Assembly (NCBI RefSeq): GCF_003369575.1
Contig: NZ_PIOC01000014.1
Coordinates: 249,829 to 313,828, forward strand
Direction: 5' to 3'
Length of the DNA: 64,000 nt
From: Oceanobacillus arenosus
Lineage (GTDB): Bacteria; Bacillota; Bacilli; Bacillales; Amphibacillaceae
Both the position numbers and the translations under genes were made by a program. Below are positions 48,832 through 61,848 of this stretch, in pieces; positions within the stretch are counted from its first letter, which is position 1, and every line of letters begins with the position of its first letter. The notes below the pieces were generated by a model. The model was not told the origin of the DNA. It did no database searches and was given only the letters and a program-made list of their open reading frames with translations.

Positions 48832-49347
48832 TTATTTGTAGCTAAGTAATGTTAGAACATCATAATCCTTAAGTTTGTCCATACCGTCAAGATAACCTAA
48901 CTCAACAAGGAATGCACAACCAACAACAATACCGCCTAATTGCTCCACTAATTTGATTGTTGCTTCAATCGTACCACCAGTTGCGAGTAAATCGTCCGTT
49001 ATAAGAACACGTTGTCCAGGTCTAATCGCATCCTTATGAATGGTTAATACGTTCTTACCATATTCCAAGCCGTAATCGACTTTGATAACTTCACGAGGAA
49101 GTTTTCCTTCCTTTCTCACCGGCGCAAAGCCGACTCCTAATGCGTAGGAAACCGGACAGCCGACAATAAATCCACGTGCTTCTGGTCCAACAACTATATC
49201 GATTTGCTTTTCTTCCGCAAATTCAACAATCTCATCCACTGCAGATTTGAATGCTTTCCCATCATTCATTAGTGGAGTAATATCTTTAAAGCTAATTCCT
49301 TCCTTTGGATAATTTTCCACGATTTCAATATATTGATTATAATCCAT
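48832..49347 (-). CDS. apt: Adenine phosphoribosyltransferase
   Basis: 171 aa. Salvages adenine to [17 protein letters not shown] start block, [15 protein letters not shown], and the PRPP-binding loop [13 protein letters not shown] (about residues 119-131). AAGGAGG precedes the ATG, inside recJ, with which it overlaps by 11 nt. The recJ-apt-relA order is conserved. Confidence 0.97.
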   Translation of the reverse strand: MDYNQYIEIVENYPKEGISFKDITPLMNDGKAFKSAVDEIVEFAEEKQIDIVVGPEARGFIVGCPVSYALGVGFAPVRKEGKLPREVIKVDYGLEYGKNVLTIHKDAIRPGQRVLITDDLLATGGTIEATIKLVEQLGGIVVGCAFLVELGYLDGMDKLKDYDVLTLLSYK

Positions 49348-51649
49348 TTATTTCTTCCTCCTTAGGTATTTCCACACGGTTCATACAATCCTCGAACCAC
49401 GTTTTCAGTTGTTCATAATTAGAGTAATACAAGTCTTTTTCAACTTTTATTTGGTTTACACGCGCTTGATAGGAAGGGGATTCACTTAAATCCTTTTTAT
49501 CTGGACTAGGGTTAACATGTACAACGCCATTTTCTATTTTAACAAATCCCAATTCGAAAAACACTTTTGAGATAAAGATGATTCGTTCCTTCGTCCAGCC
49601 TTTTGCATTCATAATCGTCTGAATTTCCTGCCTCAAATTTAACACCTTACGTTTACGCACGAGTGCATAAAACCAAATAAATTCTTCCCTCGCTGGAAAG
49701 GCGGTTAAATATGCGCTGTGATCAATATGGAAGCATGCATGTATATTGTTTGGTTCCGTTTTTTGAACAATTTGCTTTAATAACCCTACATCCACTGGTA
49801 AATCATATATATATAATACATCTGTCTTCTCAAGTTCTTCTATCTCCACTTCATAGGAGATTTGGACTGCTGATTCGTGAGCAGGCATTATTTCATTTGC
49901 AAGCACTGCAATGGTCTCATTTATATAAGGAAGAATTTCAACTTGCTTCTTGCCTCGCTGATCATGTAATTGCCATTCTTCTATCTTCATATCCTTCAAG
50001 ACGAGCTGTGCTTTTCGCTTACCATTCCATTCATTTATGCCTAATTCGCCGACTAATGTCAGTGGTGTATGGGGAGTAATATAGGAATATAAGTCACCCA
50101 TGCCAAAGCCAATTCCCTCAACCTGCACATCCTCTTCATTAAATAATAATTTCAGATGATTTTTCTTCGCACCAATTTGCCGTGCATCTGCTGGTATTTC
50201 CTTAATTGCAAAGTTTGGCTTCGGGTTTTTCATTCCAAATGGTGCCAAGCGATTAATTTCATCGACAAGATTATCGTTTATATCGGTTAATTTTAATATA
50301 GCATTTATTTCAATTACTTGCCTAAAATCATCTGCTGTAAGTGCATCATGAATAAATTCGTTTAAGCTTTCTTGAATAATGGGGATATTCTCAGCTGGTA
50401 AAGTCATCCCTGCAGCTTGTGCATGACCACCAAAATGCGTAAAAAAGTCGCGTACCTTCATGCAATTCTTAAACAGGTCAAATGCGGGAATACTTCTTGC
50501 AGAACCTTTTACCTCTCCAGTTCCCGCTTTTTCTGTTAAGACGATTGCTGGACGATCATACTTCCGTACTAATTTGGATGCAACGATCCCAAGCACCCCT
50601 TCATTCCAGCCCGCCTTTTGGACGATGATAACCCCATTAGGATGGCCTTGTACCATCTGCTCTGCTTCTTTTACTATTTGGTTTACAATTTCTTGTCTCT
50701 TTACATTAATTCCTTGAATTTCTATAGCCATTTCATCTGCTAGAATTGGATCATCTGTCATCAATAGCTGGACAGCAAGATCTGCGTCCTGTAATCTACC
50801 TACAGCATTTAACCGTGGTCCAATCAGAAATCCTACATCCTCTTCGGTCACATTTCCCTCGATTTTACAAACCGCCTTTAATGCACGAATTCCTGGATTT
50901 TTTGTAATGGTGAGGGCGTGGAGCCCATAATATGCGAAGATTCGATTCTCGTCTACTAGTGGTACCATATCGGCTATCGTGCCAATTGCGACAAGATCGA
51001 GTAAATGCTTGGGAAAATAGCCTAATAATTGCTCTGCAAATTTAAATGCAACCCCTACACCTGCAAGCTCGTCAAATGGATAATCTGGTGAGCATTTTGG
51101 ATGAAGAATTGCATATGCATCAGGTAATTCAACTTGGACTTCATGGTGATCGGTAATGATTAAATCGATCCCGAGTTGTTTGGCGATTGTCGCTTCATCT
51201 ACAGCGGCAATTCCATTGTCAACCGTTACTATAACCGAATAGCCATTTTCATGTGCATCACGGAATGCTGCCTCATTTGGCCCATATCCTTCCGTAAACC
51301 GATTTGGAATATAATAATCACAATCTGCCCCTAATTCCTCCAACGTCTTAAGCATTACAGTCGTCGAGCTGACCCCATCAGCATCATAATCACCAAAAAC
51401 AAGAATCTTCTCCTTCGATGCAATTGCCTGATGCACTCGATCTGCTGCCTTTTCAATCGAAGTAATCGTTATTGGATTATGTAAATTTTTAATATCAGGT
51501 GATAGAAATTGATTCGCTGCTTCTACAGTTGTAATCCCTCTTTGAACAAGTAGTTCTCCGATTACAGGAGTTACTCCTGGCAGTTCATTTATTAATGCTT
51601 CATTATTATGAAAATCCCTATATTGCCACTTTGCTTTACTTTGTAACAT
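49337..51649 (-). CDS. recJ: Single-strand DNA exonuclease RecJ
   Basis: 770 aa. DHH-family 5'-3' exonuclease: [23 protein letters not shown] (DHH), [14 protein letters not shown] and DHHA1 motif [10 protein letters not shown]. The C-terminal third contains the OB domain and the extra Bacillus-type domain (about 570-770). AGGGGTGA before the ATG at 51649. Confidence 0.96.
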   Translation of the reverse strand: MLQSKAKWQYRDFHNNEALINELPGVTPVIGELLVQRGITTVEAANQFLSPDIKNLHNPITITSIEKAADRVHQAIASKEKILVFGDYDADGVSSTTVMLKTLEELGADCDYYIPNRFTEGYGPNEAAFRDAHENGYSVIVTVDNGIAAVDEATIAKQLGIDLIITDHHEVQVELPDAYAILHPKCSPDYPFDELAGVGVAFKFAEQLLGYFPKHLLDLVAIGTIADMVPLVDENRIFAYYGLHALTITKNPGIRALKAVCKIEGNVTEEDVGFLIGPRLNAVGRLQDADLAVQLLMTDDPILADEMAIEIQGINVKRQEIVNQIVKEAEQMVQGHPNGVIIVQKAGWNEGVLGIVASKLVRKYDRPAIVLTEKAGTGEVKGSARSIPAFDLFKNCMKVRDFFTHFGGHAQAAGMTLPAENIPIIQESLNEFIHDALTADDFRQVIEINAILKLTDINDNLVDEINRLAPFGMKNPKPNFAIKEIPADARQIGAKKNHLKLLFNEEDVQVEGIGFGMGDLYSYITPHTPLTLVGELGINEWNGKRKAQLVLKDMKIEEWQLHDQRGKKQVEILPYINETIAVLANEIMPAHESAVQISYEVEIEELEKTDVLYIYDLPVDVGLLKQIVQKTEPNNIHACFHIDHSAYLTAFPAREEFIWFYALVRKRKVLNLRQEIQTIMNAKGWTKERIIFISKVFFELGFVKIENGVVHVNPSPDKKDLSESPSYQARVNQIKVEKDLYYSNYEQLKTWFEDCMNRVEIPKEEEINGL

Positions 51650-51734
51650 ATATTCACCCCTGACCAATCTATTATACTAGAGAGTATCAGGGGTAGCAAA
51701 TGAATGTATTTTAAAATAATTCATGCATTCCTTC

Positions 51735-52052
51735 TTAGCTCATTTGATTACTATCTGCTGGATTTACATCGATTGCCTCGATTATTCCGTTTTCCTCCAA
51801 CTGTTTACGCATTTGGTTATTTTCTGCTTTCAACAGCTTAATCATCTTTTGCAACTGATAAACTTTTACAATTCCCGCTGCGGCGGTTATAATGCCGCCC
51901 ATCAATACAGAGAATAAGATAACTAAAATAAGTGGAGATTCTCCTGACCAAAAAATATAATCGACTTCTACTGATTCAACGTTCATCACAGCAAAAACTG
52001 CGACAATAATCACTAACACAATAGCTAGAATAACATAGGTTTGACCTTTCAT
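51735..52052 (-). CDS. yrvD: LapA-domain membrane protein YrvD
   Basis: 105 aa, DUF1049. Two transmembrane helices (about residues 5-23 and 42-64) with VNVESVEVDYIFWSGESPL between them, then a coiled coil (KMIKLLKAENNQMRKQLEEN). Related to LapA/YciS. Role in Bacillus unknown. GAGGAGG upstream. Sits between secDF and recJ. Confidence 0.9.
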   Translation of the reverse strand: MKGQTYVILAIVLVIIVAVFAVMNVESVEVDYIFWSGESPLILVILFSVLMGGIITAAAGIVKVYQLQKMIKLLKAENNQMRKQLEENGIIEAIDVNPADSNQMS

Positions 52053-52141
52053 CGGACTTCCTCCTCTTTCTCTGTTTTTTTAGGGTCTTTATGATTTATT
52101 AGTTATAGTAGGATGCATTCCTTTTTCTATTTTATTTAAAC

Positions 52142-52184
52142 AAAAAGATAGCCCCTTGTCACGCTTCTATCATAACAAGGAGCT
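52142..52184 (-). terminator. secDF terminator
   Basis: Stem AGCTCCTTGT / ACAAGGGGCT then TTTTTG on the minus strand, 7 nt after the secDF stop. Confidence 0.8.
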
Positions 52185-52190
52185 TTCTTA

Positions 52191-54446
52191 TTAAACCTGT
52201 GGACCATCGATCCGTTTCTTCGCCTTATATACGATTGGATTACTCTCAATCGTTCTACCGCGCCATACTAGCCATATTTGTGGTGCTACCATTAGGGATG
52301 AATAGACCCCAATTACGAGCCCAATCAACATGGCAAATGCAAATCCAGTAATCGCTGGTGCTCCCGCAAATAGAAAGACAACCACACCAAATATTGTTGT
52401 AATGGCAGTATTCATCGTTCTCGTAATCGATTGGACGACACTGCGGTTGACAATCGTCTCTAATTGTTTAAATGTTGTAATCCGTTTTTCTTTTCGTAAA
52501 TTCTCCCGAAGTCGGTCAAAGATTACGACGGTATTGTTAATCGTATTCCCTACAATAGTCAGAATTGCAGAAACGATGATTAAATCAAATTCCAACTGGG
52601 TAATGCTGAATACCGCTAAGATGATAAAGGCATCATGGAATAGCGTAATGACCGATGTAACTGCTGCATAAAATTCAAAACGAATCGTCACATAGATGAT
52701 CATAAACACCGCTGCAATTGCAACAGCATAGACCGCATTTTTCACTAATTCCTGACCAACAATCGGTGATACAACACTAACGGTTGGCTGATTACCATAT
52801 TTTTCATTAAAATACTGTTGCACATCTTTTACATCTGTGTCAGAAAGCACCGTTGAAAATCGTGTGACAGCAATATTATTATTATCACCTGATAATACGA
52901 TTGATTCCGGTTCGATTGAAAGATCAAGGAATCCAGCTTCAACTTCTTCTGCAGTTAAACTAGAATCCGATACAACTTCAATTCTCGATCCACTTGTGAA
53001 GTCAACCCCAGGATTAAATTGTAAGAATAAAATAGAAATGGCACCTAGAATGACCATAATGCTAGTAATGGAAAAGAACTTCTTTCGGTGCTTCGTAATA
53101 TTCCACGTACGATTAAATACTTTTGGTTCAACAATGCTTGTATCTGCAATATCTCGAATATCAGCAAGCTTCACTGCAAACCACGTTTTCCGCTTGTTTA
53201 GCCATCCACTATGCACCCATAGTCCTAATAATAATCTAGTACCATAAATATTCGTAATAAAGCTTACAAGGATACTAATGATTAACATAGTCGCAAACCC
53301 TTTGACAGAGCTTGTCCCGAAAATAAATAAAACACCCGCAGCGATTAATGATGTAATATTAGAATCTAAGATCGCGCTAAAGGAGCTTTTCGAACCTGCT
53401 GTAAAGGAAGCTTTAATTGATTTACCAAGCCTTATCTCCTCTTTGATTCTTTCAAAGGTAATAACGTTTGCATCTACAGCCATCCCTACCCCAAGGATTA
53501 ACCCAGCAATTCCCGAAAGTGTTAAGACTCCGTTCATTAATTGATAAACTAGTAGAACTAAGTATACATAGAAAATCAAATTAATCACGGCGATTAAGCC
53601 TTGGAATCGGTAAACAACTAACATGAAGAGAATAATAAATGCAATTCCAATTGCACCTGCGATCATCGTTTGATCTAGTGCTTGTTCCCCAAACTGAGCA
53701 CCAACGGAATTAGAATAGATTTCTGTCATATGTACTGGAAGTGATCCAGAATTAATGATATCCGCTAATTGTTTTGCCGACTCGACAGTGAAATTACCGC
53801 TAATCATGACATTCGATGTATTAAGTGTCTCCGATACACGTGGTGCGGAAACAAACTTAGGTTCTGCTTTCGCTACTTCTGTTGCAAAAGAGTCCCCCTC
53901 TTTAAAGTCCATCCAAATGACGAGAAGGTTATTCGGCTCCCCCATTGCTGCAATTTTACTTGTAACATCAGCAAATTTGGCGGCATCCTTCAATTGAAGG
54001 GAAACGATTGGTGCATTTGTATTCGGATCGAAATCCTGTGATGCAGCACCTTCCTTAATATCTGAGCCATTTAACAATTCATTATCGTTAACATCACGGA
54101 AGGAAAGCTGTGCAGAGGTTGCCAGCATATCTCTCGCATCTGCTTGGTTGTCAACGCCTGCAAGCTCGACACGAATTCGATTCTCCCCTTCGATATTGAT
54201 TACCGCTTCACTGATTCCCAATCGATTGACACGGTCATTTAACGTCTGTACCGTACCTTCTAATAATGATCTGGAAATCTGCTGATTTTCATCGACTGGT
54301 GTTACTTCGTATAAAATTTCAAATCCACCTTGTAAATCCAATCCTAAATTAATATTTTTTGCTACACCTGTTACCGTTAATCCAATAGTTCCTAAAAATA
54401 CAATTACGATTAGGAAAAAGGCAGTAATTCTACCTTTGCTTTTCAT
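52191..54446 (-). CDS. secDF: Fused protein-export membrane protein SecDF
   Basis: 751 aa with SecD and SecF in one chain, as in Bacillus. The SecD half (to about residue 400) has GLDLQGGFEILYEV, a large periplasmic loop and LGVGMAVDANVITFERIKEE; the SecF half (from about 435) has FNPGVDFTSGSRIEV and IVGNTINNTVVIFDRLRENL. About 12 membrane helices; the Asp in the D-rich helices carries protons to pull exported proteins. GGGAGG upstream. Confidence 0.97.
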   Translation of the reverse strand: MKSKGRITAFFLIVIVFLGTIGLTVTGVAKNINLGLDLQGGFEILYEVTPVDENQQISRSLLEGTVQTLNDRVNRLGISEAVINIEGENRIRVELAGVDNQADARDMLATSAQLSFRDVNDNELLNGSDIKEGAASQDFDPNTNAPIVSLQLKDAAKFADVTSKIAAMGEPNNLLVIWMDFKEGDSFATEVAKAEPKFVSAPRVSETLNTSNVMISGNFTVESAKQLADIINSGSLPVHMTEIYSNSVGAQFGEQALDQTMIAGAIGIAFIILFMLVVYRFQGLIAVINLIFYVYLVLLVYQLMNGVLTLSGIAGLILGVGMAVDANVITFERIKEEIRLGKSIKASFTAGSKSSFSAILDSNITSLIAAGVLFIFGTSSVKGFATMLIISILVSFITNIYGTRLLLGLWVHSGWLNKRKTWFAVKLADIRDIADTSIVEPKVFNRTWNITKHRKKFFSITSIMVILGAISILFLQFNPGVDFTSGSRIEVVSDSSLTAEEVEAGFLDLSIEPESIVLSGDNNNIAVTRFSTVLSDTDVKDVQQYFNEKYGNQPTVSVVSPIVGQELVKNAVYAVAIAAVFMIIYVTIRFEFYAAVTSVITLFHDAFIILAVFSITQLEFDLIIVSAILTIVGNTINNTVVIFDRLRENLRKEKRITTFKQLETIVNRSVVQSITRTMNTAITTIFGVVVFLFAGAPAITGFAFAMLIGLVIGVYSSLMVAPQIWLVWRGRTIESNPIVYKAKKRIDGPQV

Positions 54447-54494
54447 CTACTGATTGCCTCCCTTAAGATGTCGGGTAATATATGTATGTATTTA

Positions 54495-54788
54495 CTATGC
54501 TTCACTTCTACCTGTTAATGCTGCAATCGAAGCCATTAAGTCCTCGTTTTGGTAGGACTGAATCGTTAAGTAACTCAAATATATTCCTGAACCTAAATGA
54601 AAAATATCCTGTACAATTTCATGAATCCGTTTTTCCGGATCTCCCTTCCAAACCTTCTCGACGAGACATGACCATACATTTCCCGCAGTTGCTTGTGAAT
54701 AACCCATCATTTGGAGTTCCGTTGCTTTACTGATCAATACTGGTTCCACCATCGCTTTCCACTCATTACATCGTTGAATAATCGCCAT
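54495..54788 (-). CDS. comN: ComN, post-transcriptional regulator of competence genes
   Basis: 97 aa, ComN/YrzD family. WKAMVEPVLISKATELQMMGYSQATAG (shown in part as VEPVLISKATELQMMGY) and DIFHLGSGIYLSYLTIQSY are characteristic. In B. subtilis ComN promotes comE mRNA accumulation at cell poles and septa with DivIVA; the comE operon here is 40 kb away. AGGAGGGGG precedes the ATG. Divergent from spoVB. Confidence 0.9.
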   Translation of the reverse strand: MAIIQRCNEWKAMVEPVLISKATELQMMGYSQATAGNVWSCLVEKVWKGDPEKRIHEIVQDIFHLGSGIYLSYLTIQSYQNEDLMASIAALTGRSEA

Positions 54789-54898
54789 ATTCCCCCTCCT
54801 ATTCTCGGAGTTTTATTTGCTTGTCATGCTTGACCCACTACTTTGCATATATATCATTGTATAGCAATTTTTATTTTTTGAGAAGGTAGTTGACAAAA

Positions 54899-56452
54899 AT
54901 GACGAAACAAACATTTCTGCAAGGCGCACTTATCCTAATATTTGCCGGAATGATTACACGCTTTCTTGGGTTTATCAATCGAATTGTTGTCGCAAGATTG
55001 ATGGGTGAAGAAGGTATTGGAATTTATATGATGGCCCTTCCGACGCTTTTCCTAGTCATTGCTCTAACCCAGCTTGGTCTACCTGTCGCCATTTCTAAAC
55101 GGGTTGCAGAGGCAGACGCAATGAACAACCAAGCGAAAGTGAAACAGATACTCATTGTTTCTTTAATCCTTACAGGTATTTCAAGCGTGATATTTACCAC
55201 TGCGATGATTATTGCTGTTCCATTTATCGCAACAACATTATTAAACGATGACCGTACTTTGCTTCCTTTATTAGCAATAAGTCCGATCGTCCCAATCATC
55301 GCCATTTCCTCCGTACTCCGCGGATATTTTCAAGGAAAGCAAAATATGAAGCCACAAAGCTATTCCCAGGTGCTTGAACAAATCGTTCGAATTACCTGTG
55401 TCGCCTTTTTTGTAAATCTTCTGCTTCCTTTTGGATTAGAATATGCAGCTGCCGGTGCAATGTTTAGCGTTATTCTTGGTGAATTCGCCTCATTATTATA
55501 CATGATTCTGTCATTTAGACGGAACAAAAAGATAAAAATCAGGAAGAACTTTTTTGCCTATCTCAAATCGAGTCAGACAACATTAAGGGAATTGCTTTCC
55601 ATTGCACTCCCAAGTACAGGGAGTCGACTCGTTGGTTCGTTTTCTAATTTCCTTGAACCGATCTTAGTCGCACAAAGCTTGAGTATTGCAGGTTTCTCAA
55701 GTATCATCGCCACAAGGCTTTACGGGGAACTCACAGGTTATGTACTTCCATTACTTTTTCTACCTACATTCATTACCCATTCCCTATCGATTGCACTCGT
55801 TCCATCGATTGCTGAAGCCGATGCAAAGAGGCAGGAACAGTTAATTCACTACCGGATCCACCAATCCATTCGCATTTCCTTTGCTTCTGGTGCGATTGCA
55901 ACAATCGTCATCTTCCTATTTTCTAGCGAGTTATTAACGTACATGTATGGAACAGACAATGCGAGTAAATATTTAATTTTGATGGCGCCCTTTTATATTT
56001 TACTGTATATCCAGGCACCACTTCAAGCAACATTACAGGCACTTGACCTTGCAAGACCAGCCATGTGGAACAGCTTAATCGGAGCATTTATGAAATTATT
56101 CATCCTCTTTTTTCTAGCATCAAATGCAAGCTTCGGCATTATGGGTGTTGCAATTGCGATGATTGTAGGCGTTGTTCTCGTAACACTGCTGCATTTAGCA
56201 ACATTAAAGAAAGCAATTCAATATGCTATTCCATTAAAAGATATTTGTAAAATGATCTTCTTATTAGTTTCTACATGGGGAATTGGTGTTTTCCTAAGAG
56301 ATTATTACCATACTCTACAAGCTAATATTTTCATATTTCTCCTAATCTTACTCGCGCTTATTGTTATCTATATTATTATTCTACTTTTATTAAAATTTAT
56401 TACGAAAGACGAATTAAAGCAGATCCCATTCCTGCAAAAATTTGTTTCTTAG
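54899..56452 (+). CDS. spoVB: Stage V sporulation protein B (MATE/MVF lipid-II flippase family)
   Basis: 517 aa with 14 predicted helices. Begins MTKQTFLQGALILIFAGMITR, then GFINRIVVARLMGEEGIGIY and the PVAISKRVAEADA loop. SpoVB is needed for spore cortex synthesis, probably flipping lipid-linked precursor across the outer forespore membrane. AAGGTAG 9-10 nt before the ATG; a TTG three codons upstream is too close to the site. Confidence 0.94.
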   Translation: MTKQTFLQGALILIFAGMITRFLGFINRIVVARLMGEEGIGIYMMALPTLFLVIALTQLGLPVAISKRVAEADAMNNQAKVKQILIVSLILTGISSVIFTTAMIIAVPFIATTLLNDDRTLLPLLAISPIVPIIAISSVLRGYFQGKQNMKPQSYSQVLEQIVRITCVAFFVNLLLPFGLEYAAAGAMFSVILGEFASLLYMILSFRRNKKIKIRKNFFAYLKSSQTTLRELLSIALPSTGSRLVGSFSNFLEPILVAQSLSIAGFSSIIATRLYGELTGYVLPLLFLPTFITHSLSIALVPSIAEADAKRQEQLIHYRIHQSIRISFASGAIATIVIFLFSSELLTYMYGTDNASKYLILMAPFYILLYIQAPLQATLQALDLARPAMWNSLIGAFMKLFILFFLASNASFGIMGVAIAMIVGVVLVTLLHLATLKKAIQYAIPLKDICKMIFLLVSTWGIGVFLRDYYHTLQANIFIFLLILLALIVIYIIILLLLKFITKDELKQIPFLQKFVS

Positions 56453-56546
56453 TTCTGAAGTTAATATTATCTTTAAAAACCTTCTATTTTAGATGCTGAT
56501 GAATAAACTGTTAATAATCATGGACAAACATAAGGGAGGAATCGCA

Positions 56547-56927
56547 ATGCAAAAACAGCTCTTCACTGCTTTATTGTATGGATGGATTGTTGTGTTTAGC
56601 TTAATTTTACTTTCAAGCATTATTCTTGCGTTATTATTTCGGTTTACAGCATTTGATGAAAATTCTTTATCATGGATTGCACTTACCATTGGATTTATAA
56701 CATTATTTATTGGTGGATTCATTGCTGGGGCAAAAGGAAAAATGAAAGGTTGGATTATTGGTGGGCTGATAGGATTAGGCTTTACCCTTTTTACATTTTT
56801 AGTGCAATATTTAGGCTACCAGCATGGATTCTCAATGGAACAAACACTCACCCACTTAGGCTACATGGTCGCAGCAGTTATCGGCAGTGTAATCGGAGTG
56901 AATATCTTTGGAGCACATAATAAATAA
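56547..56927 (+). CDS. yrzE: YrzE/TIGR04086 membrane protein
   Basis: 126 aa, four transmembrane helices (for example LYGWIVVFSLILLSSIILAL, SLSWIALTIGFITLFIGGF, GWIIGGLIGLGFTLFTFLV, MVAAVIGSVIGVNIFG). Gly-rich third and fourth helices. Function unknown. AGGGAGG sets the ATG at 56547. Follows spoVB as in relatives, though yrbG, next to it in B. subtilis, is missing. Confidence 0.88.
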   Translation: MQKQLFTALLYGWIVVFSLILLSSIILALLFRFTAFDENSLSWIALTIGFITLFIGGFIAGAKGKMKGWIIGGLIGLGFTLFTFLVQYLGYQHGFSMEQTLTHLGYMVAAVIGSVIGVNIFGAHNK

Positions 56928-56986
56928 TATGGTTACTTTCTGAAAGATTTTGCTATTATCATGGGTGGTTAACTATTATTTTATAA

Positions 56987-57182
56987 AAAGTGCGGACTAG
57001 AGGCGACGTTGATTTCCGCTCTGGACAGTCACTTTCCGCGGGCAACGGCCAAGAGAGAGCGAAATGTTCTCTCATCCTATTTAGAAATGATTACATGAAA
57101 ATAATTGCTCATTCCCAGCGAAGTGTATTTTCGGAGCGATTGGTCTAAGAGCACTCATCTCGTCCAGGGTAGTCCGCACTTT
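56987..57182 (+). mobile_element. MITE-like non-coding element
   Basis: 196 bp bounded by perfect 13-bp terminal inverted repeats AAAGTGCGGACTA / TAGTCCGCACTTT. The interior contains GTTGATTTCCGCTCTGGACA and CTTTCCGCGGGCAACGGCC, a type of repeat common in Bacillaceae, and CCAGCGAAGTGTATTTTCGG, which recurs at 37801-37821 and 3272-3294. No reading frame. No clear target-site duplication. It lies in the 402-nt yrzE-yajC gap between convergent genes. Confidence 0.7.
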
Positions 57183-57219
57183 ACATCAATAGTGACTAAC
57201 AATACAAAACGAACAAACA

Positions 57220-57255
57220 AAAAAGAAGTTAATATCGATGTATTAACTTCTTTTT
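57220..57255. terminator. bidirectional terminator between yrzE and yajC
   Basis: 15-bp perfect stem AAAAAGAAGTTAATA / TATTAACTTCTTTTT with a 6-nt loop. A second hairpin (57274-57283 with 57298-57307, TATTACCTAA / TTAGGTAATA) lies nearer yajC. Confidence 0.88.
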
Positions 57256-57329
57256 CTGGTCAACTATGTACTTTATTACCTAAATAAATGACTTTAGTTA
57301 GGTAATACACACTTCCCTTTATTTCATTA

Positions 57330-57590
57330 CTACTGTTTGTTTACGTCACGGACTGCAGAACGATCAAACGTTAGTTTTGAACCACCTTCTGTAATCAAAA
57401 CGACTGTACTTTCGTCAACTGCATGTACTGTTCCGTGTAAACCACCAATCGTTACGATAGTATCGCCCTTTTGTAGGCTACTTTGCATTTCTCTTACTTG
57501 CTTTTGACGTTTTTGTTGCGGACGAATAAGCAAGAAGTAGAAAATCACAAACATCAAGATAATTGGTGCTAATGAGATTAACATTTCCAT
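57330..57590 (-). CDS. yajC: Preprotein translocase subunit YajC
   Basis: 86 aa. One N-terminal membrane helix (residues 4-22), the YFLLIRPQQKRQKQ motif and the KGDTIVTIGGLHGTV domain. Accessory to SecDF-YidC. GGAGGTG upstream of the ATG. Downstream of queA-tgt as usual. The leader carries copy L of the short dispersed box (57609-57650). Confidence 0.96.
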   Translation of the reverse strand: MEMLISLAPIILMFVIFYFLLIRPQQKRQKQVREMQSSLQKGDTIVTIGGLHGTVHAVDESTVVLITEGGSKLTFDRSAVRDVNKQ

Positions 57591-57608
57591 CTAAATTCAC
57601 CTCCTTTT

Positions 57609-57650
57609 TAGAAAACGTGGCGCACGCCTTAGCTGCACTTAAGTAGTAAG
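57609..57650 (-). repeat. short dispersed leader box, copy L
   Basis: Carries TAGAAAACGTGG and AGCTGCACTTAAGTAGTAAG, resembling 20430-20458 and 31931-31959; adjoins the yajC ribosome site. Confidence 0.5.
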
Positions 57651-57692
57651 AAAATTATCATTATTTCTTAACTACCAAATAAAACATATCCT

Positions 57693-59889
<2,197 letters not shown>

Positions 59890-59910
59890 TATAAATCGCC
59901 TAACCTTTCT

Positions 59911-60108
59911 TTATTTAAACCTACCAATAATGGCAAAAATAATCGTTAAAATAATACTAACAATGATCGATGTCATAAGTGGAAAATGAATCGAGGCATT
60001 GCCAATTTTAAAGCTAAAATCTCCAGGTAATCTGCCAATAAACGTCCAGATAACACCAATGATTAAAAAAATAATTCCAACAATGATGAAGAGTTTTCCC
60101 ATGTCCAT
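59911..60108 (-). CDS. DUF2905 membrane protein
   Basis: 65 aa with two helices (about 5-24 and 45-62) joined by GRLPGDFSFKIGNASIHFPL, the DUF2905 signature. Function unknown. The ATG overlaps the ruvB stop (TAATG), implying translational coupling; the family is consistently encoded after ruvB. Confidence 0.92.
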   Translation of the reverse strand: MDMGKLFIIVGIIFLIIGVIWTFIGRLPGDFSFKIGNASIHFPLMTSIIVSIILTIIFAIIGRFK

Positions 60109-61109
60109 TATTCTTCTTGCCTATTGATTCCAAAATGTGCATATGCTTTCGGTGTAACAATTCTTCCTCTTGGCGTTCGCTGGATAAAGCCAAGCTGCAG
60201 AAGAAATGGCTCATACACATCCTCAATCGTTTGCGAATCCTCACCTATTGTTGCTGCAATTGTATCAAGACCAACTGGACCACCATTAAACCCTTCGATC
60301 ATCCCTAATAGTAAGCGGTGATCGGTATGATCCAGACCTGCATCATCGACTTGCAGCATTTTTAATGCAAGGCTTGTCGTTTCTAAACTAATTTCTGCCT
60401 CTCCTTTTACTTGAGAGATATCACGAATTCGTTTTAATAAACGGTTAGCGATCCTAGGGGTCCCCCTAGAACGGCGAGCAACCTCTAATGCCGCTTCTTT
60501 TGTTATAGGCATTTCAAAAATATCTGCCGTTCGTTCGACGATTGCACATAAATCCTTTGTTTCATAAAACTCGAGCCTGCTCATTACTCCGAACCGATCG
60601 CGCAGTGGCGCCGACAATAATCCGGCACGTGTTGTTGCGCCAACTAGTGTAAATGGCGGCAAATCGATTCGAACCGATCGTGCACTTGGGCCTGTACCAA
60701 TAACAATATCTAGAAAAAAGTCTTCCATTGCCGGATATAATACTTCCTCAACATTACGTGGAATGCGGTGGACTTCATCGATAAACAATACATCACCAGG
60801 TTCTAACGAGGATAGAATTGCAGCTAAATCACCTGCACGTTCAATTGCTGGACCTGATGTTGAACGAAATTGCACTCCCATTTCATTGGCGATGATTGCT
60901 GCGAGCGTTGTTTTCCCTAGCCCTGGTGGTCCATATAAGAGAACATGATCCAATGGTTCTTCGCGCATTTTCGCTGCTTGAATAAAGATTTTTAAGTTTT
61001 CCTTTACCTTATGTTGTCCGATATATTGATTTAATGTTGTGGGACGAAGGCTAAGCTCAATTGTAGCATCTTCGTTTTGCAATTCTCCTGTTACCATCCG
61101 CTCATCCAT
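60108..61109 (-). CDS. ruvB: Holliday junction helicase RuvB
   Basis: 333 aa AAA+ motor. Walker A GPPGLGKT at residues 60-67, Walker B FIDEVHR, sensor GATTRAGLL, and the winged-helix C-terminus ([17 protein letters not shown]). Drives branch migration with RuvA. AGAGGGG before the ATG, 18 nt after the ruvA stop. Confidence 0.98.
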   Translation of the reverse strand: MDERMVTGELQNEDATIELSLRPTTLNQYIGQHKVKENLKIFIQAAKMREEPLDHVLLYGPPGLGKTTLAAIIANEMGVQFRSTSGPAIERAGDLAAILSSLEPGDVLFIDEVHRIPRNVEEVLYPAMEDFFLDIVIGTGPSARSVRIDLPPFTLVGATTRAGLLSAPLRDRFGVMSRLEFYETKDLCAIVERTADIFEMPITKEAALEVARRSRGTPRIANRLLKRIRDISQVKGEAEISLETTSLALKMLQVDDAGLDHTDHRLLLGMIEGFNGGPVGLDTIAATIGEDSQTIEDVYEPFLLQLGFIQRTPRGRIVTPKAYAHFGINRQEE

Positions 61110-61127
61110 TGTTAACGTCCCCTCTTC

Positions 61128-61739
61128 TTATTTTTTCATTAATAGTGCTAATGCGTTCTTGATGATTTCATCTGTATTTTGGATATCCATTGCTTGTAGT
61201 TTTGGAATAACTGCTTTTATTTCACGATCCATGTATCCTAAAGCTTTCAGCGCTTCCTGTGCATCAGCAATTGCGAATGTATTGTAGTGGTCAGTTGATG
61301 GTGTATTATCTTGATTCTGGTCCATCGAGATTGATAGCTCCATCACTAATTTACCTTTTAAATCTAAAATAATTTGTCTCGCTGTCTTTTTACCAACACC
61401 AGGGAAGCTCGTAAGGAATTTATCATCTTCCCGTTCTACAGCCGAAACAAAGCCTGGAATATCAACAGATGCTAATATTGCTAGCGCACCCTTTGGCCCA
61501 ATTCCAGAAACAGAGATCAATTTTTTAAATAAATATTTTTCATCCTCGTTCTTGAAACCGTATAAAACCAAGGTATCTTCTCGAACGTATTGATATGTAT
61601 TTATCAAAACTTCCTCATTTAATTTTGATTGAAATGCAAAGGGATTTGCACAAATCAGTTCATAGCCAACGCCATGAACGTCTAGGATTAAGGATTCATC
61701 TTGAATGTTTGTAAGAATTCCTTTTATATACGCAATCAT
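61128..61739 (-). CDS. ruvA: Holliday junction-binding protein RuvA
   Basis: 203 aa. N-terminal OB fold (MIAYIKGILTNIQDESLILD, GVGYEL), two HhH motifs (LISVSGIGPKGALAIL and TSFPGVGKKTARQIILDL) and the C-terminal UBA-like RuvB-binding domain (DAQEALKALGYMDREI). GGGAGG sets the ATG at 61739. bofC, next to it in B. subtilis, is absent. Confidence 0.97.
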   Translation of the reverse strand: MIAYIKGILTNIQDESLILDVHGVGYELICANPFAFQSKLNEEVLINTYQYVREDTLVLYGFKNEDEKYLFKKLISVSGIGPKGALAILASVDIPGFVSAVEREDDKFLTSFPGVGKKTARQIILDLKGKLVMELSISMDQNQDNTPSTDHYNTFAIADAQEALKALGYMDREIKAVIPKLQAMDIQNTDEIIKNALALLMKK

Positions 61740-61848
61740 GTAAATAATACCTCCCATAGTTTAACATATTTTAGGTGAAAATAATAAAGTGAGCCATTAT
61801 TTCTATTATCAAAGCTTGTCTGAAGTAATCAATGGTAATACAGCCAAG

